Assembly: GCF_900090245.1 (NCBI RefSeq)
Contig: NZ_FMDN01000007.1
Location: 186,001 to 250,000, forward strand
DNA length: 64,000 nt
Reading direction: 5' to 3'
Source: Micromonospora halophytica
GTDB taxonomy: Bacteria; Actinomycetota; Actinomycetes; Mycobacteriales; Micromonosporaceae
The notes under the pieces were generated by a model. It was not told where the DNA came from, searched no databases, and worked only from the letters and a program-made list of their open reading frames with translations. Positions 1-10,100 of the stretch are shown piece by piece. The stretch's first letter is position 1. The number at the start of each line of letters is the position of its first letter. Made by a program: the position numbers and the translations under genes.

Positions 1-1
1 C

Positions 2-3000
2 GGGCTCTCCGCCACGGTCCGGCCGATCGACGCCTGCGCCCGCTTCCTCGGCGGGGCCCGCCCGGTCGACGTGGTGCAGCCGGCCACCCCCAAGACCATC
101 GAGGTGAGCGTCCAGGTCCCGGTGGAGGACATGACCCGCCTCGACGAGCAGGAGCCACCCGAGGACGACCTCGGCGGCCCCGGCCCGCGCCGCGCCTCGA
201 TCTGGCCGGCCGTCGAGGAGCGGGTCTTCGCGCTGGTCCGGGCGCACCGGTCGACCATCGTCTTCACCAACTCGCGGCGCAGCGCCGAGCGGCTCTGTGC
301 CCGCCTCAACGAGCTGGCCGCCGAGGAGCTGGCCGCCGCCGCGAGCCGGCCCGACGGCCTGCCCTCGACCGGGCTCACCGCCCGGGGCGGCCGGCCGGTG
401 GGCGTACCCGACGGGTCGCTACCGGGCGGAGAGCCGGCGGACGGCGACGGCGGCCCGGCGGGCGGCGCGGCCGGCACCACGCACGGCGGCCCGGCGAAAG
501 CTGCCGGAGACGCACCGGCCGGCGGGGCGGACGCGTGGGGCGGACCGACCGGGCCGGTACGGGTCAACCGGCCACCCGCCGAGGTGATGGCGCAGTCCGG
601 CGCGGCCACCGGCGCCACCCCGGTGATCGCCCGGGCGCACCACGGCAGCGTCTCCCGGGAGGAACGCAAGCACATCGAGGAGGCGCTCAAGTCCGGCCAG
701 CTCCCCGCCGTGGTCGCCACCTCCAGCCTGGAACTCGGCATCGACATGGGCGCGGTCGACCTGGTGGTGCAGATCGAGGCGCCGCCCAGCGTCGCCGCCG
801 GCCTGCAACGCGTCGGCCGGGCCGGGCACCAGGTCGGCGCGGTCTCCCGGGGCGTGGTCTTCCCCAGGCACCGGGGCGACCTGCTCCCCTGCACGGTCGT
901 CGCCGAGCGGATGGCCACCGGTGCCATCGAGGAGCTGCACTACCCCCGCAACCCGCTCGACGTGCTGGCGCAGCAGGTCGTCGCGATGGTGGCCCTGGAG
1001 CCCTGGCGGGTCGGTGACCTCGCGGTGCTGGTCCGCCGGGCGGCGCCCTTCGCCGAGCTGCCCGACTCGGCGTTGCACGCCGTGCTCGACATGCTCTCCG
1101 GGCGCTACCCGTCGACCGCCTTCGCCGAACTGCGGCCCCGGCTGGTCTGGGACCGCGCCACCGACCTGCTCACCGGTCGGCCCGGCGCCCAGCGTCTCGC
1201 CGTGACCAGCGGCGGCACCATCCCCGACCGAGGGCTCTTCGGGGTCTTCCTGGCCGGCGCGGAACGCGCCGCCCGGGTCGGCGAGCTGGACGAGGAGATG
1301 GTCTACGAGTCCCGCGTCGGCGACGTCTTCCTGCTCGGCTCCTCCTCCTGGCGGATCGAGGAGATCACCCCCGACCGGGTGCTGGTCTCCCCCGCCCCCG
1401 GCCAGGCCGCCCGGATGCCGTTCTGGAAGGGCGACCAGCTCGGCCGCCCGGTCGAGCTGGGCCGGGCCATCGGCGCCCGGGTCCGCGCCCTGCTGCGCCA
1501 GGGCGACGACGAGGCGGTCGCCGCGCTGCGCGCCGGCGGGCTCGACGACTGGGCGGCCGGCAACCTGATGGCGTACCTGCGGGAGCAGCGGGCCGCCACC
1601 CGGTCCCTGCCCGACGACCGCACCGTGGTGGTGGAACGGTTCCGCGACGAGCTGGGCGACTGGCGGCTCGCCGTGCACAGCGTCCTCGGCGCCCGGGTGA
1701 ACGGGCCGTGGGCGCTGGCCATCGGCCGTCGGCTCGCCGAGCGGTACGGGGTGGACGCTCAGGTCATGCCCGCCGACGACGGGATCGTGGTCCGGCTGCC
1801 CGACACCGCCGACGCCCCGCCCGGCGCGGACGTGGTGGTCTTCGAACCGGACGAGATCGCCCAGCTCGTCGAGGAGTCGGTCGGCGCCTCCGCGCTGTTC
1901 GCGTCCCGGTTCCGCGAGTGCGCGGCCCGGTCGCTGCTGCTGCCCCGCCGCGACCCGCGTCGTCGCCAGCCACTGTGGCAGCAGCGCCAGCGCGCCGCCC
2001 AACTGCTCGACGTCGCCCGCGAGTACGCCGACTTCCCGGTCACCCTGGAGGCTGCCCGGGAGTGCCTGCAGGACGTCTTCGATCAGCCGGCCCTGGCCGC
2101 CCTGATGCGTGACCTCGCCGCCCGCAGGGTGCGCCTGGTCGAGGTGGAGACCGACCGGCCGTCGCCGTTCGCCCGCTCGCTGCTCTTCGGGTACGTCGGC
2201 GCGTTCCTCTACGAGGGCGACGCCCCCCTCGCGGAGCGGCGGGCCGCCGCCCTGGCGCTGGACTCGGCCCTGCTCGGCGAGCTGCTCGGCCGGGTGGACC
2301 TGCGTGAACTGCTCGACCCGGCGGTGCTCACCGAGACCGAACGGCAGCTGCGCTGGCGCACCAAGCAGCGCCGCCCCCGCGACGCCGAGGACGTGGTCGA
2401 GCTGCTCCGGGTGGTCGGCGACCTCTCCGAGGCGGAGCTGGCCGAGCGGGGTGTGCCGATCAGCTGGCTGACCGAGCTGGCGGCGGCCCGACGGGCGCTG
2501 CGGGTCCGCATCGCCGGCGAGGAGCGCTGGGTCGGCGTCGAGGACGCCGCCCGGCTGCGCGACGCGCTCGGCGTGGCGCTGCCGGTCGGGGTCGCCGAGG
2601 CGTACCTGGCGCCGGTGGCCGACCCGCTCGGCGACCTGGTCGCCCGGTACGCCCGCACCCACGGCCCGTTCGCCGCGACGACCTGCGCCGCCCGCCTCGG
2701 CCTCGGCGTCTTCGTGGTGGAGCAGGCGCTGCGCCGGCTCGCCGCCACCGGGCGGGTCGTCTCCGGCGAGTTCGCCCCGGACACCGTCGGCATCCAGTGG
2801 TGCGACGCGGAGGTGCTGCGGCTGCTGCGCCGCCGCTCCCTGGCCGCGCTGCGCCGGGAGATCGAGCCGGTCCCCTCGCGGGCCCTGGCGGCGTTCCTGC
2901 CCCGCTGGCAGCAGGTCGGCTCCTCGGCCCGGGGCGTGGAGGCGCTCGCCGCCGCCGTCGAGCAACTGCAGGGGGCGGCGGTGCCGGCGTCCGCACTGGA

Positions 3001-4153
3001 ACGCCTCGTCCTGCCCGCCCGGGTCGCCGACTACTCCCCCGCCCAGCTCGACGAGCTCTGCGCCAGCGGCGAGGTGCTCTGGGCCGGCTCCGGGGCGATC
3101 TCCGGCGGGGACGGCTGGGTCACCCTGGCGTACGCGGACGCCGCGCCGCTGCTGCTGCCCCCGCCGGACGAGGCGTTGAGCCTCACCCCGCTGCACGAGT
3201 CGGTGCTCGACGCGCTCGCCGACGGGCAGGCGCTGTTCTTCCGTTCGCTGTCCGACCGGGTGGGTGCCACCGACGACGCCGCGTTGACCGCCGTCGTGTG
3301 GGACCTGGTCTGGGCCGGTCACCTCACCAACGACACGCTCGCCCCGCTGCGGGCGGTGCTCGGTGCGGGCGGGGCGCACCGGTCCCGGCCGTCCGCCCCG
3401 CGTACCCGCTACCGCCGTCCCGGCCGGGTCGCGCTGCCCAGCCGCACCGGCCCGCCCACGGTCGCCGGCCGTTGGTCCCGGCTGCCCGAACGCGACCTCG
3501 ATCCGACCCGCCGGGCCGCCGCTGTGGCCGACCTGCTGCTGGAACGGCACGGGGTGGTGACCCGGGGCGCGGTCATGGCGGAGCAGGTGACCGGCGGGTT
3601 CGCCGCGGTCTACCCGGTGCTCTCCGCGCTGGAGGAGCGGGGCGCGGCCCGGCGGGGCTACTTCGTCGAAGGGCTGGGCGCGGCCCAGTTCGCGGTGCCC
3701 GGGGCGGTGGACCGGATCCGCGCGCTCGCCGACCCCGCTGACGGGGCACGGGGGCGGGGCGGCCCGACCCTGGTGCTCGCCGCGACCGACCCGGCCAACC
3801 CGTACGGGGCGGCGCTGCCCTGGCCGGAGCGGGTGGTCGACTCCGGCGACGGGGCGGTGCCGGCGACCGGGCACCGGGCCGGGCGCAAGGCCGGCGCGCT
3901 GGTGGTGCTGGTCGACGGCGACCTGGTGCTCTACGTCGAACGGGGTGGGCGGACCATCCTCTCCTTCACCGACGACACCGACGCGCTCGCCGCCGCCGGC
4001 AAGGCGCTGGCCGACGCGGTGCATTCCGGGGCGCTCGGCGCGATGTCGGTGGAGCGGGCCGACGGCGAGGCGGTACAGGCGTCGCCGCTGCGCGACGCGC
4101 TCACCGCCGCGGGCTTCCGGGCCACTCCGCGCGGGCTGCGGCTGCGTGGCTGA
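2..4153 (+). CDS. lhr: Lhr-type ATP-dependent DNA helicase, 5' end outside window
   Basis: C-terminal ~1380 residues of a large helicase-related protein, an SF2 helicase acting in DNA repair. The frame is open from base 2 and begins GLSATVRPIDAC, matching motif III of the family, so motifs I-II lie upstream. Visible motifs: IV (STIVFTNSRRSAERL, from about base 250), V (VVATSSLELGIDMGAVD, from about 712) and VI (QRVGRAGHQVG, about 808-840). A Gly/Pro/Ala-rich insert of about 90 residues (bases 320-610) separates motifs IV and V. The remaining ~1050 residues match the winged-helix and long C-terminal Lhr region. The last codons converge on a lipoprotein gene. Family assignment is firm; biochemical activity is inferred. 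Confidence 0.95.
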   Translation, partial: GLSATVRPIDACARFLGGARPVDVVQPATPKTIEVSVQVPVEDMTRLDEQEPPEDDLGGPGPRRASIWPAVEERVFALVRAHRSTIVFTNSRRSAERLCARLNELAAEELAAAASRPDGLPSTGLTARGGRPVGVPDGSLPGGEPADGDGGPAGGAAGTTHGGPAKAAGDAPAGGADAWGGPTGPVRVNRPPAEVMAQSGAATGATPVIARAHHGSVSREERKHIEEALKSGQLPAVVATSSLELGIDMGAVDLVVQIEAPPSVAAGLQRVGRAGHQVGAVSRGVVFPRHRGDLLPCTVVAERMATGAIEELHYPRNPLDVLAQQVVAMVALEPWRVGDLAVLVRRAAPFAELPDSALHAVLDMLSGRYPSTAFAELRPRLVWDRATDLLTGRPGAQRLAVTSGGTIPDRGLFGVFLAGAERAARVGELDEEMVYESRVGDVFLLGSSSWRIEEITPDRVLVSPAPGQAARMPFWKGDQLGRPVELGRAIGARVRALLRQGDDEAVAALRAGGLDDWAAGNLMAYLREQRAATRSLPDDRTVVVERFRDELGDWRLAVHSVLGARVNGPWALAIGRRLAERYGVDAQVMPADDGIVVRLPDTADAPPGADVVVFEPDEIAQLVEESVGASALFASRFRECAARSLLLPRRDPRRRQPLWQQRQRAAQLLDVAREYADFPVTLEAARECLQDVFDQPALAALMRDLAARRVRLVEVETDRPSPFARSLLFGYVGAFLYEGDAPLAERRAAALALDSALLGELLGRVDLRELLDPAVLTETERQLRWRTKQRRPRDAEDVVELLRVVGDLSEAELAERGVPISWLTELAAARRALRVRIAGEERWVGVEDAARLRDALGVALPVGVAEAYLAPVADPLGDLVARYARTHGPFAATTCAARLGLGVFVVEQALRRLAATGRVVSGEFAPDTVGIQWCDAEVLRLLRRRSLAALRREIEPVPSRALAAFLPRWQQVGSSARGVEALAAAVEQLQGAAVPASALERLVLPARVADYSPAQLDELCASGEVLWAGSGAISGGDGWVTLAYADAAPLLLPPPDEALSLTPLHESVLDALADGQALFFRSLSDRVGATDDAALTAVVWDLVWAGHLTNDTLAPLRAVLGAGGAHRSRPSAPRTRYRRPGRVALPSRTGPPTVAGRWSRLPERDLDPTRRAAAVADLLLERHGVVTRGAVMAEQVTGGFAAVYPVLSALEERGAARRGYFVEGLGAAQFAVPGAVDRIRALADPADGARGRGGPTLVLAATDPANPYGAALPWPERVVDSGDGAVPATGHRAGRKAGALVVLVDGDLVLYVERGGRTILSFTDDTDALAAAGKALADAVHSGALGAMSVERADGEAVQASPLRDALTAAGFRATPRGLRLRG

Positions 4154-4175
4154 GCCGCCCCGGCCCACCCCGTCC

Positions 4176-4190
4176 GGCCGGGTTCCGGCC
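4176..4190. terminator. short hairpin between convergent genes
   Basis: GGCCGG-GTT-CCGGCC stem-loop in the 69-bp gap between the convergent lhr and lipoprotein genes. It has no T-tract, as is usual for actinobacterial terminators. The 6-bp stem is short, so confidence is modest. Confidence 0.4.
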
Positions 4191-4222
4191 CGCCCGATCC
4201 GGCCGTGTCCGGCCGGCGGTGC

Positions 4223-4765
4223 TCAGCCGAGCGTGGCGAGGGTGTCGTTGTAGCGCTTCCGCTCCGCCTCGCTCGTCTTCGTGCCGAGGTAGCTCAACAC
4301 CACCGCACCCCTGCGGTACGCGTCGGCGCCCCAGATGTCGGTCTGGTTGGTGGCGTTGGCCTCGGTGGGGAAGACGTACACCTTGACGGCGTCGGTGACC
4401 AGCAGCTCGGCGCAGCCGGTGCCGGCGCCGTCGGGTCCACAGTCGACCGTCCGGTTGCGCAGGTTCGTCACCTTCAGGCCGGCGGCCTTGAAGGCGTCGA
4501 CCACCTTGCGGGCGGCGGGGGTGCCGGCGGCCTTCGTCGGCATGGTGAAGGGCGGGGTCGACGGGCTCTCCGACGGGGTCCGGGGCGCGCTCGGCGGGGC
4601 CTCCTGCGGCGCCTCGGGCGGGGCGGCCTCGGCGGTGGCGGCGGGCTTCGGGGACCCGTCGGCCCACGAGGGGTCCCCGGGTTCGGGGTCGTCACCGCAG
4701 GCGGAGAGCCCGAGGGCGATGAGGAGCGTCGCGACAACCGGAAGGACACGAGGGCGTTTCGTCAC
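4223..4765 (-). CDS. putative lipoprotein of unknown function
   Basis: 180-residue predicted lipoprotein. The chosen GTG start (4765) gives a basic N-terminus (TKRPR), a hydrophobic stretch and the lipobox LSAC, followed by an acidic and Pro/Ser/Ala-rich linker typical of exported lipoproteins. A TTG six codons upstream is possible but gives a worse signal peptide. The C-terminal ~110 residues form a compact domain with two Cys (in VDCGPDGAGTGCAELL) that could form a disulfide. I do not recognise the family. It ends facing lhr. Likely anchored to the outer face of the membrane; no further function can be assigned. Confidence 0.8.
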   Translation of the reverse strand: MTKRPRVLPVVATLLIALGLSACGDDPEPGDPSWADGSPKPAATAEAAPPEAPQEAPPSAPRTPSESPSTPPFTMPTKAAGTPAARKVVDAFKAAGLKVTNLRNRTVDCGPDGAGTGCAELLVTDAVKVYVFPTEANATNQTDIWGADAYRRGAVVLSYLGTKTSEAERKRYNDTLATLG

Positions 4766-4853
4766 CCCGGCAGTCTGCCGCAACGGCGCGGCGGCCCGTC
4801 ACCGTCCGGTCGGGCCGACGGCGTTCGCCGGAAAGCGCGACCGGTGCTCCGGC

Positions 4854-4859
4854 TAGCCT
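4854..4859 (+). promoter_or_regulatory. candidate -10 box of a leaderless gene
   Basis: TAGCCT (TAnnnT pattern) ends six bases before the ATG at 4866. There is no Shine-Dalgarno sequence between them, so transcription would start at or next to the start codon. No clear -35 is seen. Confidence 0.45.
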
Positions 4860-4865
4860 TCCGGC

Positions 4866-5657
4866 ATGACCCCGACCGCCTGGATCTCGCTGACCACCGA
4901 CTACGGTCTCGCCGACGGGTTCGTGGCCGCCTGCCACGGCGTGATCGGCCGGCTCGCCCCGGCGGTACGGGTGATCGACGTGACCCACCTGGTGCCGCCG
5001 GCCGACGTCCGCCGGGGCGCGGCGGTGCTCGCCCAGACCGTGCCGTCCCTGCCGTACGGGGTGCACGTCGGGGTGGTCGATCCCGGTGTGGGCACGGCAC
5101 GGCGCGGTGTCGCCCTGGTCACCCCGGGCGGGTTGCTGGTCGGGCCGGACAACGGCCTGCTGCTGCCGGCCGCCACCGCGCTGGGCGGGGTTACCGCGTC
5201 GGTGGAGCTGGCCAACCCGGCCTGGCTGTCCCCGGAGGTGTCCCGCACCTTCCACGGCCGGGACGTGTTCGCCCCGGTGGCCGCCCGGCTCGCCCTGGGC
5301 GGGTCGCCGGCCGAGGCGGGGCCGGCCGTCGACCCGGCGACCCTGGTACGCCTGCCGGAGCCGGTGGTCCGCCGGGAGCCCGGCGGGTTCGTGGCCGAGG
5401 TGCTCACCGTCGACCACTTCGGCAACGTGCAACTCGCCGCCGGAGCCGACCTGCACGACGCGCTGCCCGCCCGGCCGCGCGTCGCGGGCCACCCCGCGGT
5501 ACGCGGGCGCACCTTCGGTGACGCGCCCGACGGCGCGCTGGTGGTGCTCGTGGACTCCGCCGGCCGGCTGGCGGTGGCGGTGAACGGCGGGCGCGCGGCG
5601 GACCTGCTCGGCGTCGCCCCGGGGGACCTCGTCCGGGTGACCGGAGCGGACGGCTGA
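4866..5657 (+). CDS. SAM hydrolase / SAM hydroxide adenosyltransferase family protein (DUF62)
   Basis: 263 residues, the usual length for the DUF62 (duf-62, fluorinase-related) family that cleaves S-adenosylmethionine to adenosine and methionine using an activated hydroxide. N-terminal ISLTTDYGLADGFV carries the nucleotide-binding Asp; VIDVTHLVPPADVRRGA, VVDPGVGTARRG and VGPDNGLLLPAA are the conserved blocks. The C-terminal domain contains VLTVDHFGNVQLA. The ATG follows a -10-like TAGCCT by six bases without an SD, so the mRNA is probably leaderless. A halogenase role is unlikely because no chlorinase or fluorinase partners are nearby. Physiological role of these proteins is poorly understood. 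Confidence 0.9.
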   Translation: MTPTAWISLTTDYGLADGFVAACHGVIGRLAPAVRVIDVTHLVPPADVRRGAAVLAQTVPSLPYGVHVGVVDPGVGTARRGVALVTPGGLLVGPDNGLLLPAATALGGVTASVELANPAWLSPEVSRTFHGRDVFAPVAARLALGGSPAEAGPAVDPATLVRLPEPVVRREPGGFVAEVLTVDHFGNVQLAAGADLHDALPARPRVAGHPAVRGRTFGDAPDGALVVLVDSAGRLAVAVNGGRAADLLGVAPGDLVRVTGADG

Positions 5658-5733
5658 GCGTCTCCCCCCGGGCGACGACGGACGGCCGTACCGGCCCCTG
5701 CCGCCACCTGATCCGATGTGGAATGCTGCTCCG

Positions 5734-5976
5734 GTGGGTGAGCTCTGGGTTCCCGTCGCCTGTCCCTGCTGCGCGTCCCGGACCGGCGGCGGCACCTGCC
5801 CGGTCTGCTTCTGGACCGACGACGGCCAGGGTGACACCGACGCCGACGAGGTGCGCGGCGGCCCGAACGGCGACCTGAGCCTGACCCACGCCCGGCTGAA
5901 CTTCGCCGTGTACGGCGCGAGCCACCCCCGCTACCAGGACACGGTCCGCCCGCCCCGCCCCGACGAGCGCCCCTGA
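5734..5976 (+). CDS. CPCC-family cysteine-rich small protein
   Basis: About 80 residues. The N-terminal half contains CPCCASRTGGGTCPVCFW, a four-Cys pattern (CPCC...CPVC) defining the CPCC family, likely a zinc ribbon. It continues with WTDDGQGDTDADEVRGGPNGD and SLTHARLNFAVYGAS, the typical tail of the family. I prefer GTG 5734 because it places VPVACPCC close to the N-terminus as in relatives; ATG 5716 is an in-frame alternative adding six residues. No strong SD precedes either. Function of the family is unknown. It lies alone between the SAM hydrolase gene and nei2. Confidence 0.8.
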   Translation: MGELWVPVACPCCASRTGGGTCPVCFWTDDGQGDTDADEVRGGPNGDLSLTHARLNFAVYGASHPRYQDTVRPPRPDERP

Positions 5977-6117
5977 CCGCTCCGGCCGCCGCCCCGAGCC
6001 CGACGCCCGGAGCGGCGCCCCGCAGCCGTTGATGCTGGCGCGTTTGTCGCCTTTTCGGGAAGAAGGGCACAAATAGCGACAGATGCGGATTCCACCCGGA
6101 CGAGGGAGAATGGTGGG

Positions 6118-6921
6118 GTGCCCGAAGGCGACACCGTCTGGAACACCGCCCGCGTCCTGCACCGCGCGCTGGCCGGCACCCGGCTCACCGGCAGCGACTT
6201 CCGGGTGCCGCAGCTCGCCGCCACCGACCTGACCGGCTGGACGGTCCGCGAGTCCGCCAGCCGGGGCAAGCACCTGCTGCTGCGGCTGGCCGCGCCGACG
6301 GACCATCCGGGGGCCGCGCACTGGACGCTGCACTCGCACCTGCGGATGGACGGCGCCTGGCGGGCGTACGGCCCGGGTGAGCGGTGGTCCGCGCGACCCG
6401 CGCACCTGATCCGGGTGGTGCTGCGCGGCACCGGCGTGGTCGCCGTCGGCTACCACCTGCACGAGCTGACCCTGCTGCCCACGGCACAGGAGGAGACGCT
6501 GGTCGGGCAGCTCGGCCCGGACCTGCTCGGCGACGACTGGGACCCGGCCGAGGCGGTCCGCCGGCTCGCCGCGCACCCGGACGCCACCATCGGCGAGGCC
6601 CTGCTGGAGCAGCGCAACCTGGCCGGGGTGGGCAACCTCTACAAGTGCGAGGTGCTCTTCCTGCGTGGACTGTCCCCGTGGACACCGGTGGGCGCGGTGC
6701 CCGACCTGGCCGGCACGGTGACCCTGGCGCAGAAGCTGCTCGCCGCCAACCGGGGCCGGTGGACGCAGAGCACCACCGGCTCGCTGCACCGCGGGCAGAC
6801 CAGTTACGTGTACGGCCGTCGGGCGCAGCCCTGCCGGCGCTGCGGCACCGCCATCCGCAAGGAGGAGTTGGGCGAGCGGGTCACCTACTGGTGCCCACGC
6901 TGCCAGCCCGGACGGTCCTGA
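6118..6921 (+). CDS. nei2: Endonuclease VIII-like DNA glycosylase/AP lyase Nei2
   Basis: 267 residues, Fpg/Nei family, excising oxidised bases and nicking the abasic site. The GTG start at 6118 is fixed by biology: it gives Met-Pro-Glu-Gly-Asp, where Pro2 (after Met removal) is the catalytic nucleophile and Glu3 the proton donor. Helix-two-turn-helix region with GVGNLYKCEVLFL (about residues 168-180). C-terminal zinc finger CRRCGTAIRK...YWCPRCQ with four Cys. The MPEGDTVWNTA start fits Nei rather than Fpg (MPELPE). Lhr lies about 2 kb upstream, but no operon is evident. Confidence 0.93.
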   Translation: MPEGDTVWNTARVLHRALAGTRLTGSDFRVPQLAATDLTGWTVRESASRGKHLLLRLAAPTDHPGAAHWTLHSHLRMDGAWRAYGPGERWSARPAHLIRVVLRGTGVVAVGYHLHELTLLPTAQEETLVGQLGPDLLGDDWDPAEAVRRLAAHPDATIGEALLEQRNLAGVGNLYKCEVLFLRGLSPWTPVGAVPDLAGTVTLAQKLLAANRGRWTQSTTGSLHRGQTSYVYGRRAQPCRRCGTAIRKEELGERVTYWCPRCQPGRS

Positions 6922-6933
6922 CACCCGGCCGTC

Positions 6934-6948
6934 CGTGGAACTTCCACG
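6934..6948. promoter_or_regulatory. 15-bp perfect palindrome upstream of the MCO-like gene
   Basis: CGTGGAA-C-TTCCACG lies 13 bp after the nei2 stop and about 155 bp before the MCO-like start codon. Perfect dyads of this size are typical operators. The regulator is not known, and no T-tract suggests a terminator. Confidence 0.45.
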
Positions 6949-7104
6949 AACCGGCAAGTTACCGCCGAGACACGGACGAACAGGTACTTCCCTCCCCGGG
7001 CTCCGGCGTCGCATGCTGCGGTGGACCGCTCACCGAACGTCAGCGGCGGGTACGGCCACCACGCCGGGGTGGCGGACGTACCCGCCCCGATCCCGGGGAG
7101 AGCC

Positions 7105-10100
7105 ATGGCCCTGTTCCGCATGTTCCGGCCGGGCTGGGCCGGCCGTGCCGTCCGGACCGCCGCGCCGCAGCACACACCGACCGTGCCCACCGCCCGCACC
7201 GCCGAGCAGCAGAGCGCCCCGGCCAGCCTGGACCCCGCCGCCGTGCCCCGCTGCTTCGGCGCGGTGCCGAACTTCGCGTACAGCCCGCTGCCGGTGCTCG
7301 ACGCCGACGGGCGGGTGGTGCCGGGCACCGGCATCCGCAAGTTCGTCGACGCGCTGCCGTTGCCCGGCGCAGCGGGCCGCAACGGGCTGGGCGCGCACCT
7401 GCCCGTCGCGGTGCCGGACACCGTCACCCACCCCGGCTGCGACTACTACGAGATCGGGCTGCGCGAGTACCGCCAGCGACTGCACCGCGACCTGCCCACC
7501 ACCCGGCTGCGCGGCTACCGCCAGCTCAACCTCGGCACCGACCCGGACGGGCACAACACCGTGGCCCCGCCGGAGCGGCCGTACCACCTGGGACCGATGA
7601 TCGTCGCCCGGCGGGGCCGGCCGGTCCGGATCAAGTTCATCAACCAACTCCCCACCGGCCGGGCCGGCGAACTCTTCCTGCCCGTCGACCCCAGCCTGGA
7701 CGGGGCCGGCACCGGGCCGCTGGACGGCCCTGCCCCGTACCCGCAGAACCGGGCCGTGCTGCACCTGGCCGGGGCGCAGACCGGCTGGATCAGCGCCGGG
7801 AACCCGTGGCAGTGGGTGGCCCCGGCGGGCGAGATCACCCCGTATCCGACCGGGCCGGGGCTGGCCCACGTGCCGGACATGCCGCACCCGGGGGCCGGAG
7901 CCACCACGCTGCACTTCCCGAACGAGCAGAGCGGCCGGCTGATGTGGCTGCACGACAACACCCTCGGCCTGTCCCGGCTGACCGTCTACTCCGGGCAGCT
8001 CGCGCTCTACCTGCTCACCGACCCGGCCGAGGAACCGCTGGTGGCCGACGGGGTGCTCCCCGCCGACCAGCTCCCGCTGGTGATCCAGGACAAGACCTTC
8101 GTCCCCGACGACGCCCAGCTCGCCGCGCAGGACCCGACCTGGGACCGGGACCGGTGGGGCGCCCGGGGCGACCTGTGGCACCCGCACGTCTACCAGCCCC
8201 GGCAGGACCCGTACCGGGAGTCGGGGCGCAACCCCACCGGCCGCTGGGACTACGGCCCGTGGGCGGGCGACGGTGGGGACGGGGTCGCGACGGGCCCGGT
8301 GCCCAACCCGCACCACGACCCGGTCGCCGCGCCGGAGGAGCCGCCGCAGGCGCCGGGGGTGCCGCACCCGGGCGCAGTGCCCGAGGCGTACGGGGACACC
8401 CCGCTGGTCAACGGCGTCGCGTACCCGTACCTGACGGTGGCACCGAAGGCGTACCGGTTCCGGATCCTCAACGCCTGCGCCGACCGCAGCCTCAACCTCG
8501 CGCTCTACCGGGCCCGCTCGGACGCTCCGATGTGGCACCCCGACGGCTCCCTGGCCGACGCCGGCGCCGGCGAGGTGCCGATGGTGGAGGCGGTGCGCGC
8601 CCCCGGACGGCCGGCGGACTGGCCCGTCGACGGCCGCGAGGGCGGCGTGCCCGACCCCCGGGCCGCCGGCCCCCGCATGATCCAGGTCGGCAACGAGTGC
8701 GGGCTGCTGCCCGCACCGGTGGTGGTGCCGAACCGCCCGGTCGGCTACCGGTACGACCGGCGCGACCCGACAGTGCTCAACGTGGACACCCACGCACTGC
8801 TGCTCGCCCCCGGCGAACGGGCCGACGTGGTGGTCGACTTCTCCACCGTCCCGCCCGGCGGCACCCTGATCCTCTACAACGACGCCCCGGCCCCGCTGCC
8901 CTGCTTCGACCCCCGCTACGACCAGCACAGCGACGCCCCGGACCGCACGGCGGAGGGCGGGCCCCCCGGCACCCGGCCCGGGTACGGCCCGAACACCCGC
9001 ACCCTGCTCCAGTTCCGGGTGGCCGGCGCCCCGGCCGCCCCGTACGACCTGGCCCGGCTGACCGCGCGCCTGCCCGGGGCGTACGCGGCCAGCCAACGGC
9101 CGCCGATCGTGCCGCAGCCCGAGTACGACGCCGCCTTCGGCACCCGTACCGCCCGGCGGACCGTGGTGCCGGCACACGCCGTCACGGTCAGCTTCACCCC
9201 GGCCGGGGCGACCACCCCGGTGACCCTGCCGATCGAGGTGAAGACCGTCGGGCAGGTCTTCGAGCCCGGTCACGGACGGCAGGCCGGCCGGCTCGGCGTC
9301 GTCCACCCGTACGCCGGCCCGCTCGGCGCGACAGCGCTGCCGCTCGGCCCGACCGACCCGGCGACCGAGGTCGTCGTCGCCGCCGAACCGGCCGCCGCGT
9401 CCGGCCCGACGACCGACGGCACCCAGCTCTGGCGGATCAGCGGCGGCGGCCGGCAGACCCACGCCGTGCACGTCGGCGGCTGCGACGTGCAGGTGGTCAA
9501 CCGGGTCGGCCGGGACGGCACGGTCCGCCGGCCCGGCCCCGGCGAGCTGGGCTGGAAGGAGACCGTCCGGGTGAACCCCGGCGAGGACGTGGTGGTGGCG
9601 CTGCGCCCGGTGGTGCCCCCGCTGCCGTTCAAGATCGGCGACAGCCTCCGGCTGCTCGACCCCACCCGACCGGCCGGGGCGCGGGTCGGCTCCACCCCGG
9701 TCAGCCCGCTCGACGGGCGCCCCGCCGCCGTGGTGAACCAACTGGTCAACCTCGGCTGGGAGTACCGCTGGTCCAGCGCCGCCGTCGGCCTGCGCGACCT
9801 GGGCATGAGCCGGCCACTGGTGCTGCGGGTCTCCCCCAAGGCGCCGACCGGGTTGACCGCGACCCCGGCGCCCGGCTCGGCGACCGCGCTGCCGGCGATC
9901 GCGCTGGCCTGGACCGGCAACGGCAGCCGCCCGCCGGCGACCAGCCACCTGCTGCAACGCGCCACCGACGGGGCCTTCACCGAAGGGCTCACCACGCTCA
10001 CCGTGGCCGCCACCGCCACCCGGTACACCGACGCCACGGTCACCCCCGGCGTGAGCTACCACTACCGGATCCGGGCGGAGAACGCGGCGAGCTGCTCGGC

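Noticed and set aside
419..4168. Very long open frame on the minus strand opposite lhr
   Set aside because: Antisense to a well-conserved helicase; its translation is low-complexity Gly/Arg/Pro, as expected from GC-rich codon bias.
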